DNA of 64,000 nucleotides from NCBI GenBank assembly GCA_016787605.1, contig JAEUUE010000030.1, positions 1-64,000 on the forward strand, written 5' to 3'. The translations under genes were made by a program, and so were the position numbers. Positions 53,801 to 61,826 of the stretch are shown here, in pieces. Positions within the stretch are counted from its first letter, which is position 1. Each line of letters begins with the position of its first letter. The DNA is from Cyclobacteriaceae bacterium (GTDB lineage: Bacteria > Bacteroidota > Bacteroidia > Cytophagales > Cyclobacteriaceae). The notes below the pieces were generated by a model. The model was not told the origin of the DNA. It saw only the letters and a list, made by a program, of their open reading frames with translations, and made no database searches.

Positions 53801-54640
53801 GCGCGTCAGCAGGCGAATCTGCGAGGAAAGTTCATGGGATACCGAAACGAACCGAAAACCCGCCTTGCGAAGTGCCGCCGCCAGCTGTTGTTCATGCCGG
53901 GGATTCGCATACGCATTCAGCAACGCGATGGCAATCGATTCAATCTTCTTTTCCTGCAGAGTACTGATCAGATCGCTGATCGCTGATTCTGAAAGCGGGG
54001 TCAGAACCTGGCCCCTGGCGGTTATCCGTTCATGGATCTCAAAGACTGCATCGTACAGGGGAACGGGCTTCCTGACATCCAGTGAAAATAGATCAGGACG
54101 TTGCTGGTTTCCGATGAGCAGGAGATCCCTGAAGCCATGGGTGACCAGGAAGGCCGTTCGAGCCCCCTTCATTTCCAGCATAGCATTGGTGCCACGTGTG
54201 GATCCGAGTTTCATTTCCAGCGGAGGAAACGGGTGACCGAGGGCCGTATGGGTAAGGCAACGCGCGGCCAGCACCGGGACCTCTTCGTTACTGGTCAGTT
54301 CCACGAAGCTTCCCGGCCGGGCCCTGTCCAATGGCTCGGTGAGTTCGATCACCTGTCGCAGAAGATCGACACGGGCCACGCGCGATGCCTGGCCGGACCC
54401 GATAATGCGCAATTGAAATCCCGAAAAAATATCCTCTTGAACGGGCCACCTAATATCTACCTGAAGGGAATTCCGGTCGGGCTGAGCAACGAGCGTGCCT
54501 CTGAGCACACTGCTGCTTAAGATCTTGAGGCGACGAGTTTTCCCCGCCGGATCGGTGGCGATGCAGTCGGTAAAAGTTCCGCCGGTGTCAATCCAGAGTT
54601 GCCAGGGTTTCGACGGGCCGGGGTGCAACAGAGAGCGCAA
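50849..54640 (-). CDS. 5-oxoprolinase / hydantoinase A-B fusion
   Basis: A 1263-residue fused HyuA-HyuB enzyme that hydrolyses 5-oxoproline to glutamate with ATP. N-terminal ATPase half: IDTGGTFTDCIATDP, LGSTRGTNAMLEMKGARTAF, LAFDMGGTSTDVSMY and SAGANPGPACYG. The C-terminal HyuB half starts near residue 755 (ELELFTNRFTAVAQEMG) with LTNHPAFGGSHLPDVTL, EIGGSKPGSMPAGA and the Gly-rich end TPGGGGWG. Start is TTG at 54640. It follows a lipoprotein gene by 14 bp on the same strand. With Ggt elsewhere in the window it could complete gamma-glutamyl salvage. Confidence 0.92.
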   Translation of the reverse strand: MRSLLHPGPSKPWQLWIDTGGTFTDCIATDPAGKTRRLKILSSSVLRGTLVAQPDRNSLQVDIRWPVQEDIFSGFQLRIIGSGQASRVARVDLLRQVIELTEPLDRARPGSFVELTSNEEVPVLAARCLTHTALGHPFPPLEMKLGSTRGTNAMLEMKGARTAFLVTHGFRDLLLIGNQQRPDLFSLDVRKPVPLYDAVFEIHERITARGQVLTPLSESAISDLISTLQEKKIESIAIALLNAYANPRHEQQLAAALRKAGFRFVSVSHELSSQIRLLTRAETTLANAYLDPIIHTYVSGIKEGLRSAKLFIMTSSGSLVRAESFYPKDSLLSGPAGGVVGAAHQAIRSGVKHLLAFDMGGTSTDVSMYNGRYDYRFESRVGSHSILSPSLAIETIAAGGGSICDFDGHRLLVGPQSAGANPGPACYGAGGPLTITDVNLLLGRIDPGQFAIPLHVKAAQEALQQLVNRMKKFTRHRPKEINVLSSLLQIANEKMSEAIRKISVQQGHNPGDFSLLSFGGAGGQHACALAEILRMKEVLIPYDAGLLSAFGIGQAVVERFSERLLLKSWDEAENSIDRQLDEVYGEAQQRLEKEGYPATLIRRAQNFLYLRFAGQDSPIEVAYRPGQNVPRLFRQRYTSIYGHWTDRPIEVESIRVVASVGHGARYRVERTLRAYRPKAIKRVKTFCGDRFLPCSVYRWEELRPGASITGPALIVSGNSTSFVDIGWQWKLEKSGNARMTRVSRLARKVARTHSPEGELELFTNRFTAVAQEMGALLQRTSFSVNIKERLDFSCALLDADGFLVVNAPHIPVHLGSMGVCVREVRKVIAMEEGDVILTNHPAFGGSHLPDVTLIKPVFHKGRLVGYVANRAHHAEIGGSKPGSMPAGASRLEEEGVIISPMYLVRKGRPQWNKVREVLTKAAHPTRLLSENLADLNGALASISIGEQGLLSLCEAHGQKEVSHYMLALRQYARRLLERKIKSLPARTVRAIEYLDDGSPLTVRVQRKGNRLLLDFSKSSGVHPGNLNATKAIVQSVVLYTLRLLINEPLPMNEGLMDSVDLILPHGLLNPDFSVRPMPAVVGGNTEVSQRLTDTVLKAFGLAACSQGTMNNFLFGNDRFGYYETICGGTGAGPGFDGAHAVHQHMTNTRITDPEVLEHRYPVRLVRFEIREGSGGAGRWKGGNGSIREYEFLEKLEVNLLSQHRIQEPYGMVGGSPGLTGRQRLIRRDGSQLALQGIVNLQAEAGERVIIETPGGGGWGRTKK

Positions 54641-54654
54641 GGAAGGTGCGTGGT

Positions 54655-55149
54655 TCAGGGTTGAGGCATGGACAGCACGATTGACCGCGTAGACAGGCGG
54701 ATGCCAATGGCGTGACTCAACTCCTGCGAACCATCGGGGTGGAGGAGGTAAACAGGTCGTGTGAACAGCATGGAGTCCGTACCGAGTTTTTGGAGATTAT
54801 CGGCAGCCGTTCCTGAGGCGGCCGCGGCCATATAGGCTTCTATGAGTTGTTTTTCTGTCTCCCCTCGAGGTGAACTATCGGGGCGGAGGGGATAGACCAC
54901 AACACCCCGTGCCGCGGCGAGGGAATCAATTCTTGTCTTGTTCAACAGGAATTTGTCGATACGCTCTACATCGCGCACAATCTCTCCCGCCAAACTCAAG
55001 GCGGCCTCCTGGAGTTCGGCGTCGGTCACGCGCCGAATGTCCTGGGTGGCCATGCCTTCGTGAAGCTTTGCCCTTTCTTCCTGTGTCAGCTTGCCGCCAC
55101 AGGCACCAGCCAGGATCAAAATGAGGGGAAACAGGTAACGGATATTCAT
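54655..55149 (-). CDS. Small lipoprotein, function unknown
   Basis: A 164-residue exported protein with a lipobox ([11 protein letters not shown]; acylated Cys17). The mature part is helical at first ([34 protein letters not shown]) and has [20 protein letters not shown] and [14 protein letters not shown]. The latter resembles Tll0287-like/DUF3365 sensor domains, but the similarity is loose and I do not claim it. Gene lies 14 bp upstream of the oxoprolinase gene, so it may be co-expressed with it. Confidence 0.65.
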   Translation of the reverse strand: MNIRYLFPLILILAGACGGKLTQEERAKLHEGMATQDIRRVTDAELQEAALSLAGEIVRDVERIDKFLLNKTRIDSLAAARGVVVYPLRPDSSPRGETEKQLIEAYMAAAASGTAADNLQKLGTDSMLFTRPVYLLHPDGSQELSHAIGIRLSTRSIVLSMPQP

Positions 55150-55244
55150 GTCAACAAGTTAGCAGATACGGCATTTCGGTCAGGGACAGAAACCCAAAAT
55201 TTGTTCGGAAGCAGGCTGCCCGGATTCTTGCAAGGCTATTTTCC

Positions 55245-55252
55245 TAACTTTG
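55245..55252 (+). promoter_or_regulatory. -7 box (TAACTTTG) of prfA
   Basis: A perfect TAnnTTTG 17 bp before the ATG at 55270. Confidence 0.5.
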
Positions 55253-55269
55253 CCCGCGTTTTTAATGCT

Positions 55270-56337
55270 ATGATAGACAAGCTCATTGAGATAAACCACC
55301 GGTTTGAGGAGGTTGGCCAGTTGCTGGGGCAGCCGGAGGTGGTCAGGGACATGAAGAAATTTACTCAGTTGAGCAAGGAATACCGGGACCTGGAAAAGGT
55401 GGTAGTGAAGTACCGGGCTTATCAACAGATTCTAGACGGGCAGGACCATGCCCGTGAAGTGCTGGAAACCGAAAAGGATCCGGAGCTCAGGGAGCTGGCC
55501 AAAATGGAGATTGATGAGCTGGGCCCCAAACGGGAGAAAATCGAGGCGGAGATCAAGGAATTGCTCATGCCAAAGGATCCCAACGACGACCGGAACTGCA
55601 TCCTGGAGATTCGGGCGGGAACAGGTGGCGATGAGGCCGCTATTTTCGCCGGTGACTTATGGAGGATGTATCAACGGTTCTGCGACCGGAGGGGACTCAA
55701 GATGACCGTAATGGATGTGACGGAAGGATCGGCAGGAGGCTACAAGGAAGTCATCACCCTGGTGGAAGGGCAAGGCGCCTACGGTATTTTCAAATACGAG
55801 TCGGGAGTGCACCGTGTCCAGCGGGTTCCTGAAACGGAACAACAGGGACGGGTGCACACGTCGGCGGCTTCGGTGGTGGTGTTGCCGGAGGCGGAAGATG
55901 TGGATGTAGTCATTAACCCTGCGGACCTGGAATATCAAACCGCAAGGAGCAGCGGCGCCGGAGGGCAGAATGTGAACAAGGTGGAGACCAAGGTGCAACT
56001 CACGCACAAGCCCACCGGTATCGTGATCACCTGCCAGGTGGAGCGTTCCCAGCATGCCAACCGGGAGCGCGCGCTCCAGATGCTGAGAAACAAGTTGTAT
56101 GAACTGGAAGTGGAGAAGCAAAATGCCGAAATAGGAGCCTCCCGCCGCTCCCAGGTTCGCAGCGGAGACCGTTCAGAGAAGATCAGAACTTACAACTACC
56201 CGCAGAGCCGGGTAACCGACCATCGCATCGGATTTACGCAACACAACCTTCCCGCGATCATGAACGGGGAGATTGATGACTTTATTGAACAGCTTAAACT
56301 TGCCGAAACGGCAGAGAAGATGGCGGAAGGGAAGTAA
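55270..56337 (+). CDS. prfA: Peptide chain release factor 1
   Basis: A 355-residue release factor recognising UAA/UAG. The GGQ catalytic loop reads [17 protein letters not shown], with [17 protein letters not shown] upstream, and the C-terminal region [19 protein letters not shown] and [14 protein letters not shown] at 55270 is preferred over upstream starts because the in-frame sequence before it overlaps the opposite lipoprotein gene and lacks family features. The length is normal. It converges with the LPP20-like gene, 2 bp between stops. Confidence 0.94.
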   Translation: MIDKLIEINHRFEEVGQLLGQPEVVRDMKKFTQLSKEYRDLEKVVVKYRAYQQILDGQDHAREVLETEKDPELRELAKMEIDELGPKREKIEAEIKELLMPKDPNDDRNCILEIRAGTGGDEAAIFAGDLWRMYQRFCDRRGLKMTVMDVTEGSAGGYKEVITLVEGQGAYGIFKYESGVHRVQRVPETEQQGRVHTSAASVVVLPEAEDVDVVINPADLEYQTARSSGAGGQNVNKVETKVQLTHKPTGIVITCQVERSQHANRERALQMLRNKLYELEVEKQNAEIGASRRSQVRSGDRSEKIRTYNYPQSRVTDHRIGFTQHNLPAIMNGEIDDFIEQLKLAETAEKMAEGK

Positions 56338-56339
56338 GA

Positions 56340-56897
56340 CTACTTCTTCTCCTCCTTGTCTTCTTCATCCGCCAACCTTTCCTGCTCATCCAGAATCTTC
56401 TGGATCAAGGCCTGTTGAGATTCATTGATGCTGTTGTCCAGCTTGGCCTGCTTCTTCATGAAGCGGAACATCGCATTCTTCTTGATTTCGTAGGCGATGA
56501 AGACCGTGTATCGCTTCTCCTTTTCATTGTAGTATTTCTTTTCGCCCACTTTCCGCAGATCGGCCATATCGGTATCCATGACCTGGCGGGCCAGGCTTTG
56601 AAACTTTTCCGCCACGTCGGCGCCCCGCTCATTTTCCGTCTGGCCCATATAATTGTCGGCCACCTGCTTCATGGTGGTATTTACCTGTCCGGCCAGGTAG
56701 GTCTTTGCTTCGATGTCGGCCTTGCCTCGGGCAATGTTTTCCGATGAGCTTTCGCCCTTACCGGTAGCCCGGAAGAATCGATTATTTGATTCATAGGCGT
56801 TTCCGCTGAAAGGTTCCTTTACGCGCGTGCCGTAAGGACTGGATCCGCAACCGGCAAGGAGTGCCAGCGCAGCAAGGGCCAATACAAGACGTTTCAT
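56340..56897 (-). CDS. LPP20-like lipoprotein
   Basis: A 185-residue lipoprotein with lipobox ALLAGCGSS (Cys17). The core segment ATGKGESSSENIARGKADIE followed by AKTYLAGQVNT is typical of the LPP20/LipoP-like family and the alpha/beta region ends with KKYYNEKEKRYTVFIAYE. The C-terminal 40 residues are a charged helix (QKILDEQERLADEEDKEE), possibly coiled coil. Role unknown; outer membrane attachment likely. Confidence 0.82.
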   Translation of the reverse strand: MKRLVLALAALALLAGCGSSPYGTRVKEPFSGNAYESNNRFFRATGKGESSSENIARGKADIEAKTYLAGQVNTTMKQVADNYMGQTENERGADVAEKFQSLARQVMDTDMADLRKVGEKKYYNEKEKRYTVFIAYEIKKNAMFRFMKKQAKLDNSINESQQALIQKILDEQERLADEEDKEEKK

Positions 56898-56916
56898 GGG
56901 TAGCTGATTTCTGAGT

Positions 56917-56924
56917 CAAAATTA
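56917..56924 (-). promoter_or_regulatory. -7 box (TAATTTTG) of the LPP20-like gene
   Basis: A perfect TAnnTTTG on the minus strand, 19 bp before the ATG at 56897. It overlaps the end of the methyltransferase gene. Confidence 0.5.
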
Positions 56925-57668
56925 CCAAAACTGTGCCAAACGGGAATCCGGGGAGCAAAGCATGATTTTCCAGCGAAAGGCCCAGTGCCAGCTGATCCGG
57001 TACTGCACAATCCCGGATCGTGCAGTCAACCGCTTCCAGTCGCCCCGGGTGAAGGCCCTGCTCACGGAAAGCGGGGCATCATAGTGAACCATGGGAGAGG
57101 AGGAGAACCAGCGGGTAAGCCACTTGATGGAATGGTAGGCAAACCAGTGCCGGTGAATGTCATTGATGAGTACGCCATACTTCGCCTGGCTGACCAGCCG
57201 GGGTAACAGGCGCACGAGGGTGTCGTCGTCGAAATGGTGAAAGAACAGTGTGCCGCTGATGATGTCATAGCTACGCGCTGCGAATTCATCTGAAAGCACA
57301 TCGACGGCCTCGATGGTAATCTCCGGATAGTCGGCGCAATGCCTTGATGCATACGCGGCGATCGAGGGATTCGCATCGATGCCAAACAGCTGTACCGGGA
57401 TGGAATTCTTCCGCGCGTACCGGGCGAGACGACGAAGCAAGTCCCCGCTCCCGCATCCCAGGTCGGCAATTCGGAGCGGTACGCCGGAGGAACCGCGGGA
57501 TTCCATCATTTCTTTCAGCCCGGTGAGTGTTACGGCGTTTCCGCCGAGCAGCCTATTGATGATATCCAGGTCTTTCAGGGTCCTTTCCACCACGGGACCC
57601 GAACAAGTGAGATCATCCATGATCTCTGTCTCTTTCGAGCGCTGATCGGCATTGAACGCCGGGCTCAT
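56922..57668 (-). CDS. SAM-dependent methyltransferase of the polyketide locus
   Basis: A 248-residue class I methyltransferase. SAM-binding: LRIADLGCGSGDLLRRLAR, acidic FGIDANPSIAAYA, and EAVDVLSDEF; IISGTLFFHHFDDDTLV is the post-II segment. Its ATG overlaps the stop of the polyketide synthase gene by 4 bp (ATGA), so the two are co-translated and the PKS product is a likely substrate (inference). The second half has several Trp/Arg residues (WLTRWFSSSPMVHYD). N-, O- or C-methylation is not distinguishable. Confidence 0.87.
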   Translation of the reverse strand: MSPAFNADQRSKETEIMDDLTCSGPVVERTLKDLDIINRLLGGNAVTLTGLKEMMESRGSSGVPLRIADLGCGSGDLLRRLARYARKNSIPVQLFGIDANPSIAAYASRHCADYPEITIEAVDVLSDEFAARSYDIISGTLFFHHFDDDTLVRLLPRLVSQAKYGVLINDIHRHWFAYHSIKWLTRWFSSSPMVHYDAPLSVSRAFTRGDWKRLTARSGIVQYRISWHWAFRWKIMLCSPDSRLAQFW

Positions 57669-58768
57669 CGGGTGGTGACTTTAAACAGGGCACTTTCCAG
57701 GGTGAGTCCTGGCCCGAACGCGAAACTCAGGATACGCCGCTGGTCATCCGAAGGGGTCAGTTGTTTCCACAAGGCTTCGAGGACAAACAAGACGGTAGGA
57801 GAGGACATGTTTCCGCAGCGGCGCAGGACCTCGTAGGCGAAACGATTGTGTTCCCGGCTTATCCCGAGTTCAGCTTCGATGGTTTCCAGTATCTTCTTCC
57901 CCCCGGGATGAATGGCATAGAATGAAATGCCGGCAGGGCGCTGCCCGATTTTGGCCAGCAAGGAACGCGTGAGGTGCCGGATTCCGCTTCGAATGATCTC
58001 CGGAACATAGGAAGACAATCGCATTTCGAACCCCAGGTCTCCAACGGTCCATGTCATGTCATGTTCTCCTTCGGTGGCCAATTCGCAGTGGAACTCCTCC
58101 AGTTCCAGGCCGATCCCGTGACGCGGCCGCGATTCCACAAGCACGGCCGCGGACCCATCACCGAACAGCGCGTTGGCCAGCAGGTTGTCTTCCGTGTTTT
58201 CTTTCTGAAAATGGATGCTGCAAAGTTCGGTGCAAACCACAAGGACTTTGGCTTCGGGGTTTGACTGGCAGGCGGCCGCGGCGATTTTCAGCGCGTTGAA
58301 CGCGGCGTAACATCCCATGAAGTTGATGCAGGTTCGCTGAATGGAGGAATTCAATCCGAGCGCTTTGACAAGATCAATATCGAGACCCGGCGCATACATG
58401 CCCGTGCAACTCACCACCACGAGGTGTGTAATGGAATCACGCCGCAGATCGGGTGTGTGGGCAAGGCATTGATGGACCGCATCCAGGCTGAGCGAAAGGG
58501 CATGTCTCCGGTAGAGTTCCATTCTTCGCCGGGTAGACGGAAATGGTTCCATCGCCGGGTTGTTTTCAAAGAAGTCAAAGTCCCCTGTGCGTCCGTAATC
58601 TTCGATGACCGAGTACCGCGTTTCTATACCGCTGGCTCTGAAAACAGCACGAAGCTTTCGGGCGTCATCAGGTCCCAGTTCCATGGCCCGGACCATGAAG
58701 TCGGCCACCCGGGATTGAGGAAGCGCGTGCGGCGCAGTAGCCGAGCCAAGGGCGGTAACAAAGCTCAT
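57665..58768 (-). CDS. Type III polyketide synthase
   Basis: A 367-residue chalcone/stilbene-synthase-like homodimeric enzyme that uses CoA-linked starters and malonyl-CoA. The Cys-His-Asn triad is visible: Cys153 in NFMGCYAAFNAL, His287 in AIHPGGKKI and Asn320 in RCGNMSSPTVLF. GDGSAAVLVESRPRHG is the conserved cyclisation-fold segment. The product (alkylpyrone, alkylresorcinol or phloroglucinol type) cannot be read off. Downstream overlapping methyltransferase and the divergent UbiA prenyltransferase gene (47 bp away) suggest a biosynthetic locus. Length is normal. Confidence 0.93.
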   Translation of the reverse strand: MSFVTALGSATAPHALPQSRVADFMVRAMELGPDDARKLRAVFRASGIETRYSVIEDYGRTGDFDFFENNPAMEPFPSTRRRMELYRRHALSLSLDAVHQCLAHTPDLRRDSITHLVVVSCTGMYAPGLDIDLVKALGLNSSIQRTCINFMGCYAAFNALKIAAAACQSNPEAKVLVVCTELCSIHFQKENTEDNLLANALFGDGSAAVLVESRPRHGIGLELEEFHCELATEGEHDMTWTVGDLGFEMRLSSYVPEIIRSGIRHLTRSLLAKIGQRPAGISFYAIHPGGKKILETIEAELGISREHNRFAYEVLRRCGNMSSPTVLFVLEALWKQLTPSDDQRRILSFAFGPGLTLESALFKVTTR

Positions 58769-58815
58769 TACCCAATAATAGGTAAAAAGACTATCTTGAT
58801 CACTGGTCTTCCCCT

Positions 58816-59712
58816 ATGCCTTTCCGGTCTACACTGCTTCATCTTCGAATTCCCTTCTCCTTCTTTTTGCTGCCGATTTTTTTGTTCGCCGTGGCGGTTT
58901 CTCCAAACCTGATCCTTGGCAGACTTATCTGGATACTTTTTATTCTGCATGTCCTAGTCTACCCGGCGAGTAATGGTTACAACAGTTACTTTGACAAGGA
59001 CACGAAAAGCATCGGGGGGCTCAGAAATCCGCCTCCCGTAACTCCCGCCTTGTATTGGGTATCCCTTCTGCTGGATGTGATGGCCCTGGTATTGGCCTTA
59101 TATTATGTGTCTCCCGGCTTTGCTTTGATGATTCTGATCTATGGTCTCGCTTCAAAGGCTTACAGCCATCCACGGATCCGGCTCAAGAAGATGCCCTTCA
59201 CTGGCTGGCTGGTGACCGGCTTCTTCCAGGGCTTCTTCACCTTCCTGGCCTGCTTCATGGGATTGAACAAATTCGAATTCTCCAGCCTGCTTCAGTTGCA
59301 TATCCTGTGGCCCGCGACGCTGACGAGCCTGATGCTCTGGGCCAACTATCCCATGACGCAGATCTATCAGCATGAAGAAGATTCCGCCCGGGGGGATAAA
59401 ACACTTAGTCTCCTGCTTGGCGTCCGGGGCACATTCCATTTCACGGCGTCCATTTTCGGCGTGGCCACCCTCGGGTTCGTTTTCTACTTCATGCGGTATT
59501 ACACGGAACGGCAAGCCGTAGTTTTTCTCCTGAGTCTTTTGCCTGTTCTTTTCTATTTCGGCTTCTGGTTCATGAGGGTATGGAAGGACCCCTCGCACGC
59601 CGATTTCAGGCATACGATGTGGCTGAACCTGGTGTCTTCCTCCATGTTGACTTTTTTCTTTATCTGGCTGCTTTTTGACACCCGGAATGTCGGGAGATAC
59701 TTGTTTGACTAG
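58816..59712 (+). CDS. UbiA-family membrane prenyltransferase
   Basis: A 298-residue integral membrane protein with about eight hydrophobic segments. The first Asp-rich motif is NGYNSYFDKDTKSIGG, the second YPMTQIYQHEEDSARGDKTL, both typical of UbiA enzymes that transfer a prenyl diphosphate to an aromatic acceptor. RKMPF-type acceptor loops are not resolved. Its gene is divergent from the type III PKS gene with 47 bp between start codons, and it overlaps the following opposite-strand gene by 4 bp. The acceptor may be the PKS product. MenA- or ubiquinone-type function is an alternative but no quinone pathway genes are adjacent. Confidence 0.88.
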   Translation: MPFRSTLLHLRIPFSFFLLPIFLFAVAVSPNLILGRLIWILFILHVLVYPASNGYNSYFDKDTKSIGGLRNPPPVTPALYWVSLLLDVMALVLALYYVSPGFALMILIYGLASKAYSHPRIRLKKMPFTGWLVTGFFQGFFTFLACFMGLNKFEFSSLLQLHILWPATLTSLMLWANYPMTQIYQHEEDSARGDKTLSLLLGVRGTFHFTASIFGVATLGFVFYFMRYYTERQAVVFLLSLLPVLFYFGFWFMRVWKDPSHADFRHTMWLNLVSSSMLTFFFIWLLFDTRNVGRYLFD

Positions 59713-60635
59713 CGTACTTCTGCTCCTGCCTTTTTCAACAGTTCGAGGGTGGCCCGGATGCCGTCGCGCTCAGAGAGCTTGGAGCCCTCGTATTCGATGC
59801 CGATGTAGCCGGTATAGCCGGCTGATTTAACAATCTTCAGCATCCGGAAGTAATCGGTTTCTACACAATTCCCCTGGGCATCGAAATCATGGGACTTGGC
59901 GCTGACGGCCCTGGCAAAGGGCATCATTTCTTCGACACCCTGGTAACGATCATACCAGGTATCATTGCCCAGGTTGAAGTTTCCAAAGTCAGGTAATGTC
60001 CCGCAGTTAGGCTTGGCGACCGCGCGAATGACAGCGCTAAGCCATTTCCCATTGGAAGAGTAGCCCCCATGGTTTTCAACGATGACATTCAGGCCGGCCT
60101 GTGCGGCATATTCGCTCAGGCGTGAAAGCCCTTCGGTCCCGGCGGCAGCAACTTCCTCCGGGGTACCTTTCCCGGCGCAATTGACTCGAATCGAGTGGCA
60201 GCCCAGGAAGTGCGCGGCATCAACCCATTTGAAATGGTTTTCTACCGACTGCTGACGTTGTGAGGAATCGGTATCCGCAAGATCGCCTTCACTGTCGCAC
60301 ATGATGAGCAGGCTGCGTACGCCATGATCATCGCACCTCGTTTTCAGTTCACTGAGGTAGGTCTTGTCTTTGGCTTTGTCCATGAAGAACTGGTTGACAT
60401 ACTCGACGCCGTCCAGCCCGAACTCTTTCCGGGCAACAACAGGGAACTCGAGATTATTCATTCGCCCGGCCTTGAGCGAAACGTTGAAGGACCATTCCGC
60501 CAGGGAGATCTTGAAAAAAAGCCTGGGCTCTGAAGAGCACGACCACACGGGAAAAGTGGTCAAGCCAAACGCGGCGAGCGAACCCGCGCTAAAGAGGAAA
60601 TCCCTTCGTGAGATGGAGCTGGCGATGTTAGTCAT
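59709..60635 (-). CDS. Exported xylose-isomerase-like TIM-barrel protein
   Basis: A 308-residue TIM barrel. An N-terminal Tat-type signal is clear: SSISRRDFLFSAGSLAAFGL with a possible lipobox-like WSCSS after it, so the protein is exported folded and perhaps lipidated. Barrel motifs: NVIVENHGGYSS with a metal Glu, GTLPDFGNFN, SAKSHDFDAQGN and IGIEYEGSKLSERDG. It resembles sugar phosphate isomerase/epimerase family proteins. It sits inside the polyketide/prenyl locus but runs opposite to UbiA with a 4 bp overlap; membership of the pathway is uncertain. Confidence 0.83.
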   Translation of the reverse strand: MTNIASSISRRDFLFSAGSLAAFGLTTFPVWSCSSEPRLFFKISLAEWSFNVSLKAGRMNNLEFPVVARKEFGLDGVEYVNQFFMDKAKDKTYLSELKTRCDDHGVRSLLIMCDSEGDLADTDSSQRQQSVENHFKWVDAAHFLGCHSIRVNCAGKGTPEEVAAAGTEGLSRLSEYAAQAGLNVIVENHGGYSSNGKWLSAVIRAVAKPNCGTLPDFGNFNLGNDTWYDRYQGVEEMMPFARAVSAKSHDFDAQGNCVETDYFRMLKIVKSAGYTGYIGIEYEGSKLSERDGIRATLELLKKAGAEVR

Positions 60636-60667
60636 GGTTTGTTAAAGTAGCAGTAAGCCTGAAATTA

Positions 60668-61789
60668 TCAAAAGGGTTTGCCATGGGTGAGTCGAATCAG
60701 CCCGTTAGCGAGAGGTTTCATCCGCCGGGCAAGCTGTACGGCAAATTGCGAAGTGCTCTCCGCCCCGAACAACCGCTGGATATTCCTTCCTGCCCAAAGT
60801 CGAAAGGCAAAGGACTGTTTCCAGGCTGATTCATAGTCCTGCTCCATGCGTTCCCTGTTGTAACCGGGCTCTTGGCAAAACCGGACCACTCGTTCGGCGG
60901 CCAGTTTGGCGGAATGAATGGCCAGGGCCATCCCGTTTCCACAGAGCGGGGTGATCATTCCTGCTGCGTCGCCACACATCAGTACATGTCCTTCTCGGGG
61001 CCCCTTGGTCTCGAACGATATCTCATTGATTGTCTCGGGTCGTTCGAAGAGAAACTCCGCGTGGGTGAAAATGTCTTTCAGGAAGGGATTCTTCAGGAGG
61101 ACGGACTCTTCCATTTCCTTCAGGTTCCCGTGGGTGCGCACGTTGTCGCGGTGAGTGAGGTAGCAAAGGTTGAAGATTCCGCCTTCCACGGCGCTGATTC
61201 CGCAATAGCCGTTTTCAAAATTGTGTAAGGCGATAAGGTCCGCCGGGAAACCGGGCAGACGGATATGATACTTGACCCCGACATACGGAGAGTGCCGGGA
61301 AATGAACGCACGTTTGAATTCCTTGTCAAGCCGGGATCGCTTTCCGTGGGCGGCGATCACCACATTGGCAGAAAAGGTCTCCTGAGTGGTTTCCACGGTA
61401 AAGGAATTGTCCTGATATCGGACCGCGGTAACCTCCGTGTTCAATTGAAATCGGACTCCCCGGGCGAGGGCCAGCTGGTAGAGAAAGTGATCAAAGGCGT
61501 AGCGGCTGAGGCCAAAACCTCCAAGGTCGAGCGGCAGTTCGGCAAGATCACCCCGCGTGGAAGTCAGCTGGAAGCGATCGATCTGGGCGGGTTGGAGGGC
61601 GGAAGGATATGCCCCCAGTCGGGTCAGGTACGGGATTACTTCCCGGGAAACGTATTCGCCGCACACCCGGTGGACAGGGTAGGTGGCTTTTTCAATCACT
61701 GTGCAGCCAATACCTTCGCCGGCCAGGTGGAGTGAAGCGACCAGGCCGGCCAGTCCGCCACCGATGACGATCACATGCTTTTCGGGCAT
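60668..61789 (-). CDS. Geranylgeranyl-reductase-like FAD-dependent oxidoreductase
   Basis: A 373-residue flavoprotein. FAD motifs: VIVIGGGLAGLVASLHLAG (GxGxxG), VCGEYVSREVIPYL, VIAAHGKRSRLD and the C-terminal CGDAAGMITPLCGNGMALA. The arrangement is that of geranylgeranyl reductases and flavin-dependent halogenase/monooxygenase relatives; here the CGEYVS segment favours the reductase branch. The ATG at 61789 is preferred to an upstream in-frame start at 61843. It is 32 bp from the next gene (60635) and lies beside UbiA and the PKS, so a role in reducing a prenyl chain or oxidising a ring is plausible, not shown. Confidence 0.88.
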   Translation of the reverse strand: MPEKHVIVIGGGLAGLVASLHLAGEGIGCTVIEKATYPVHRVCGEYVSREVIPYLTRLGAYPSALQPAQIDRFQLTSTRGDLAELPLDLGGFGLSRYAFDHFLYQLALARGVRFQLNTEVTAVRYQDNSFTVETTQETFSANVVIAAHGKRSRLDKEFKRAFISRHSPYVGVKYHIRLPGFPADLIALHNFENGYCGISAVEGGIFNLCYLTHRDNVRTHGNLKEMEESVLLKNPFLKDIFTHAEFLFERPETINEISFETKGPREGHVLMCGDAAGMITPLCGNGMALAIHSAKLAAERVVRFCQEPGYNRERMEQDYESAWKQSFAFRLWAGRNIQRLFGAESTSQFAVQLARRMKPLANGLIRLTHGKPF

Positions 61790-61826
61790 GGTGCAAGGTA
61801 GGGAATCGTTCGGGGCGAAATCCCGG

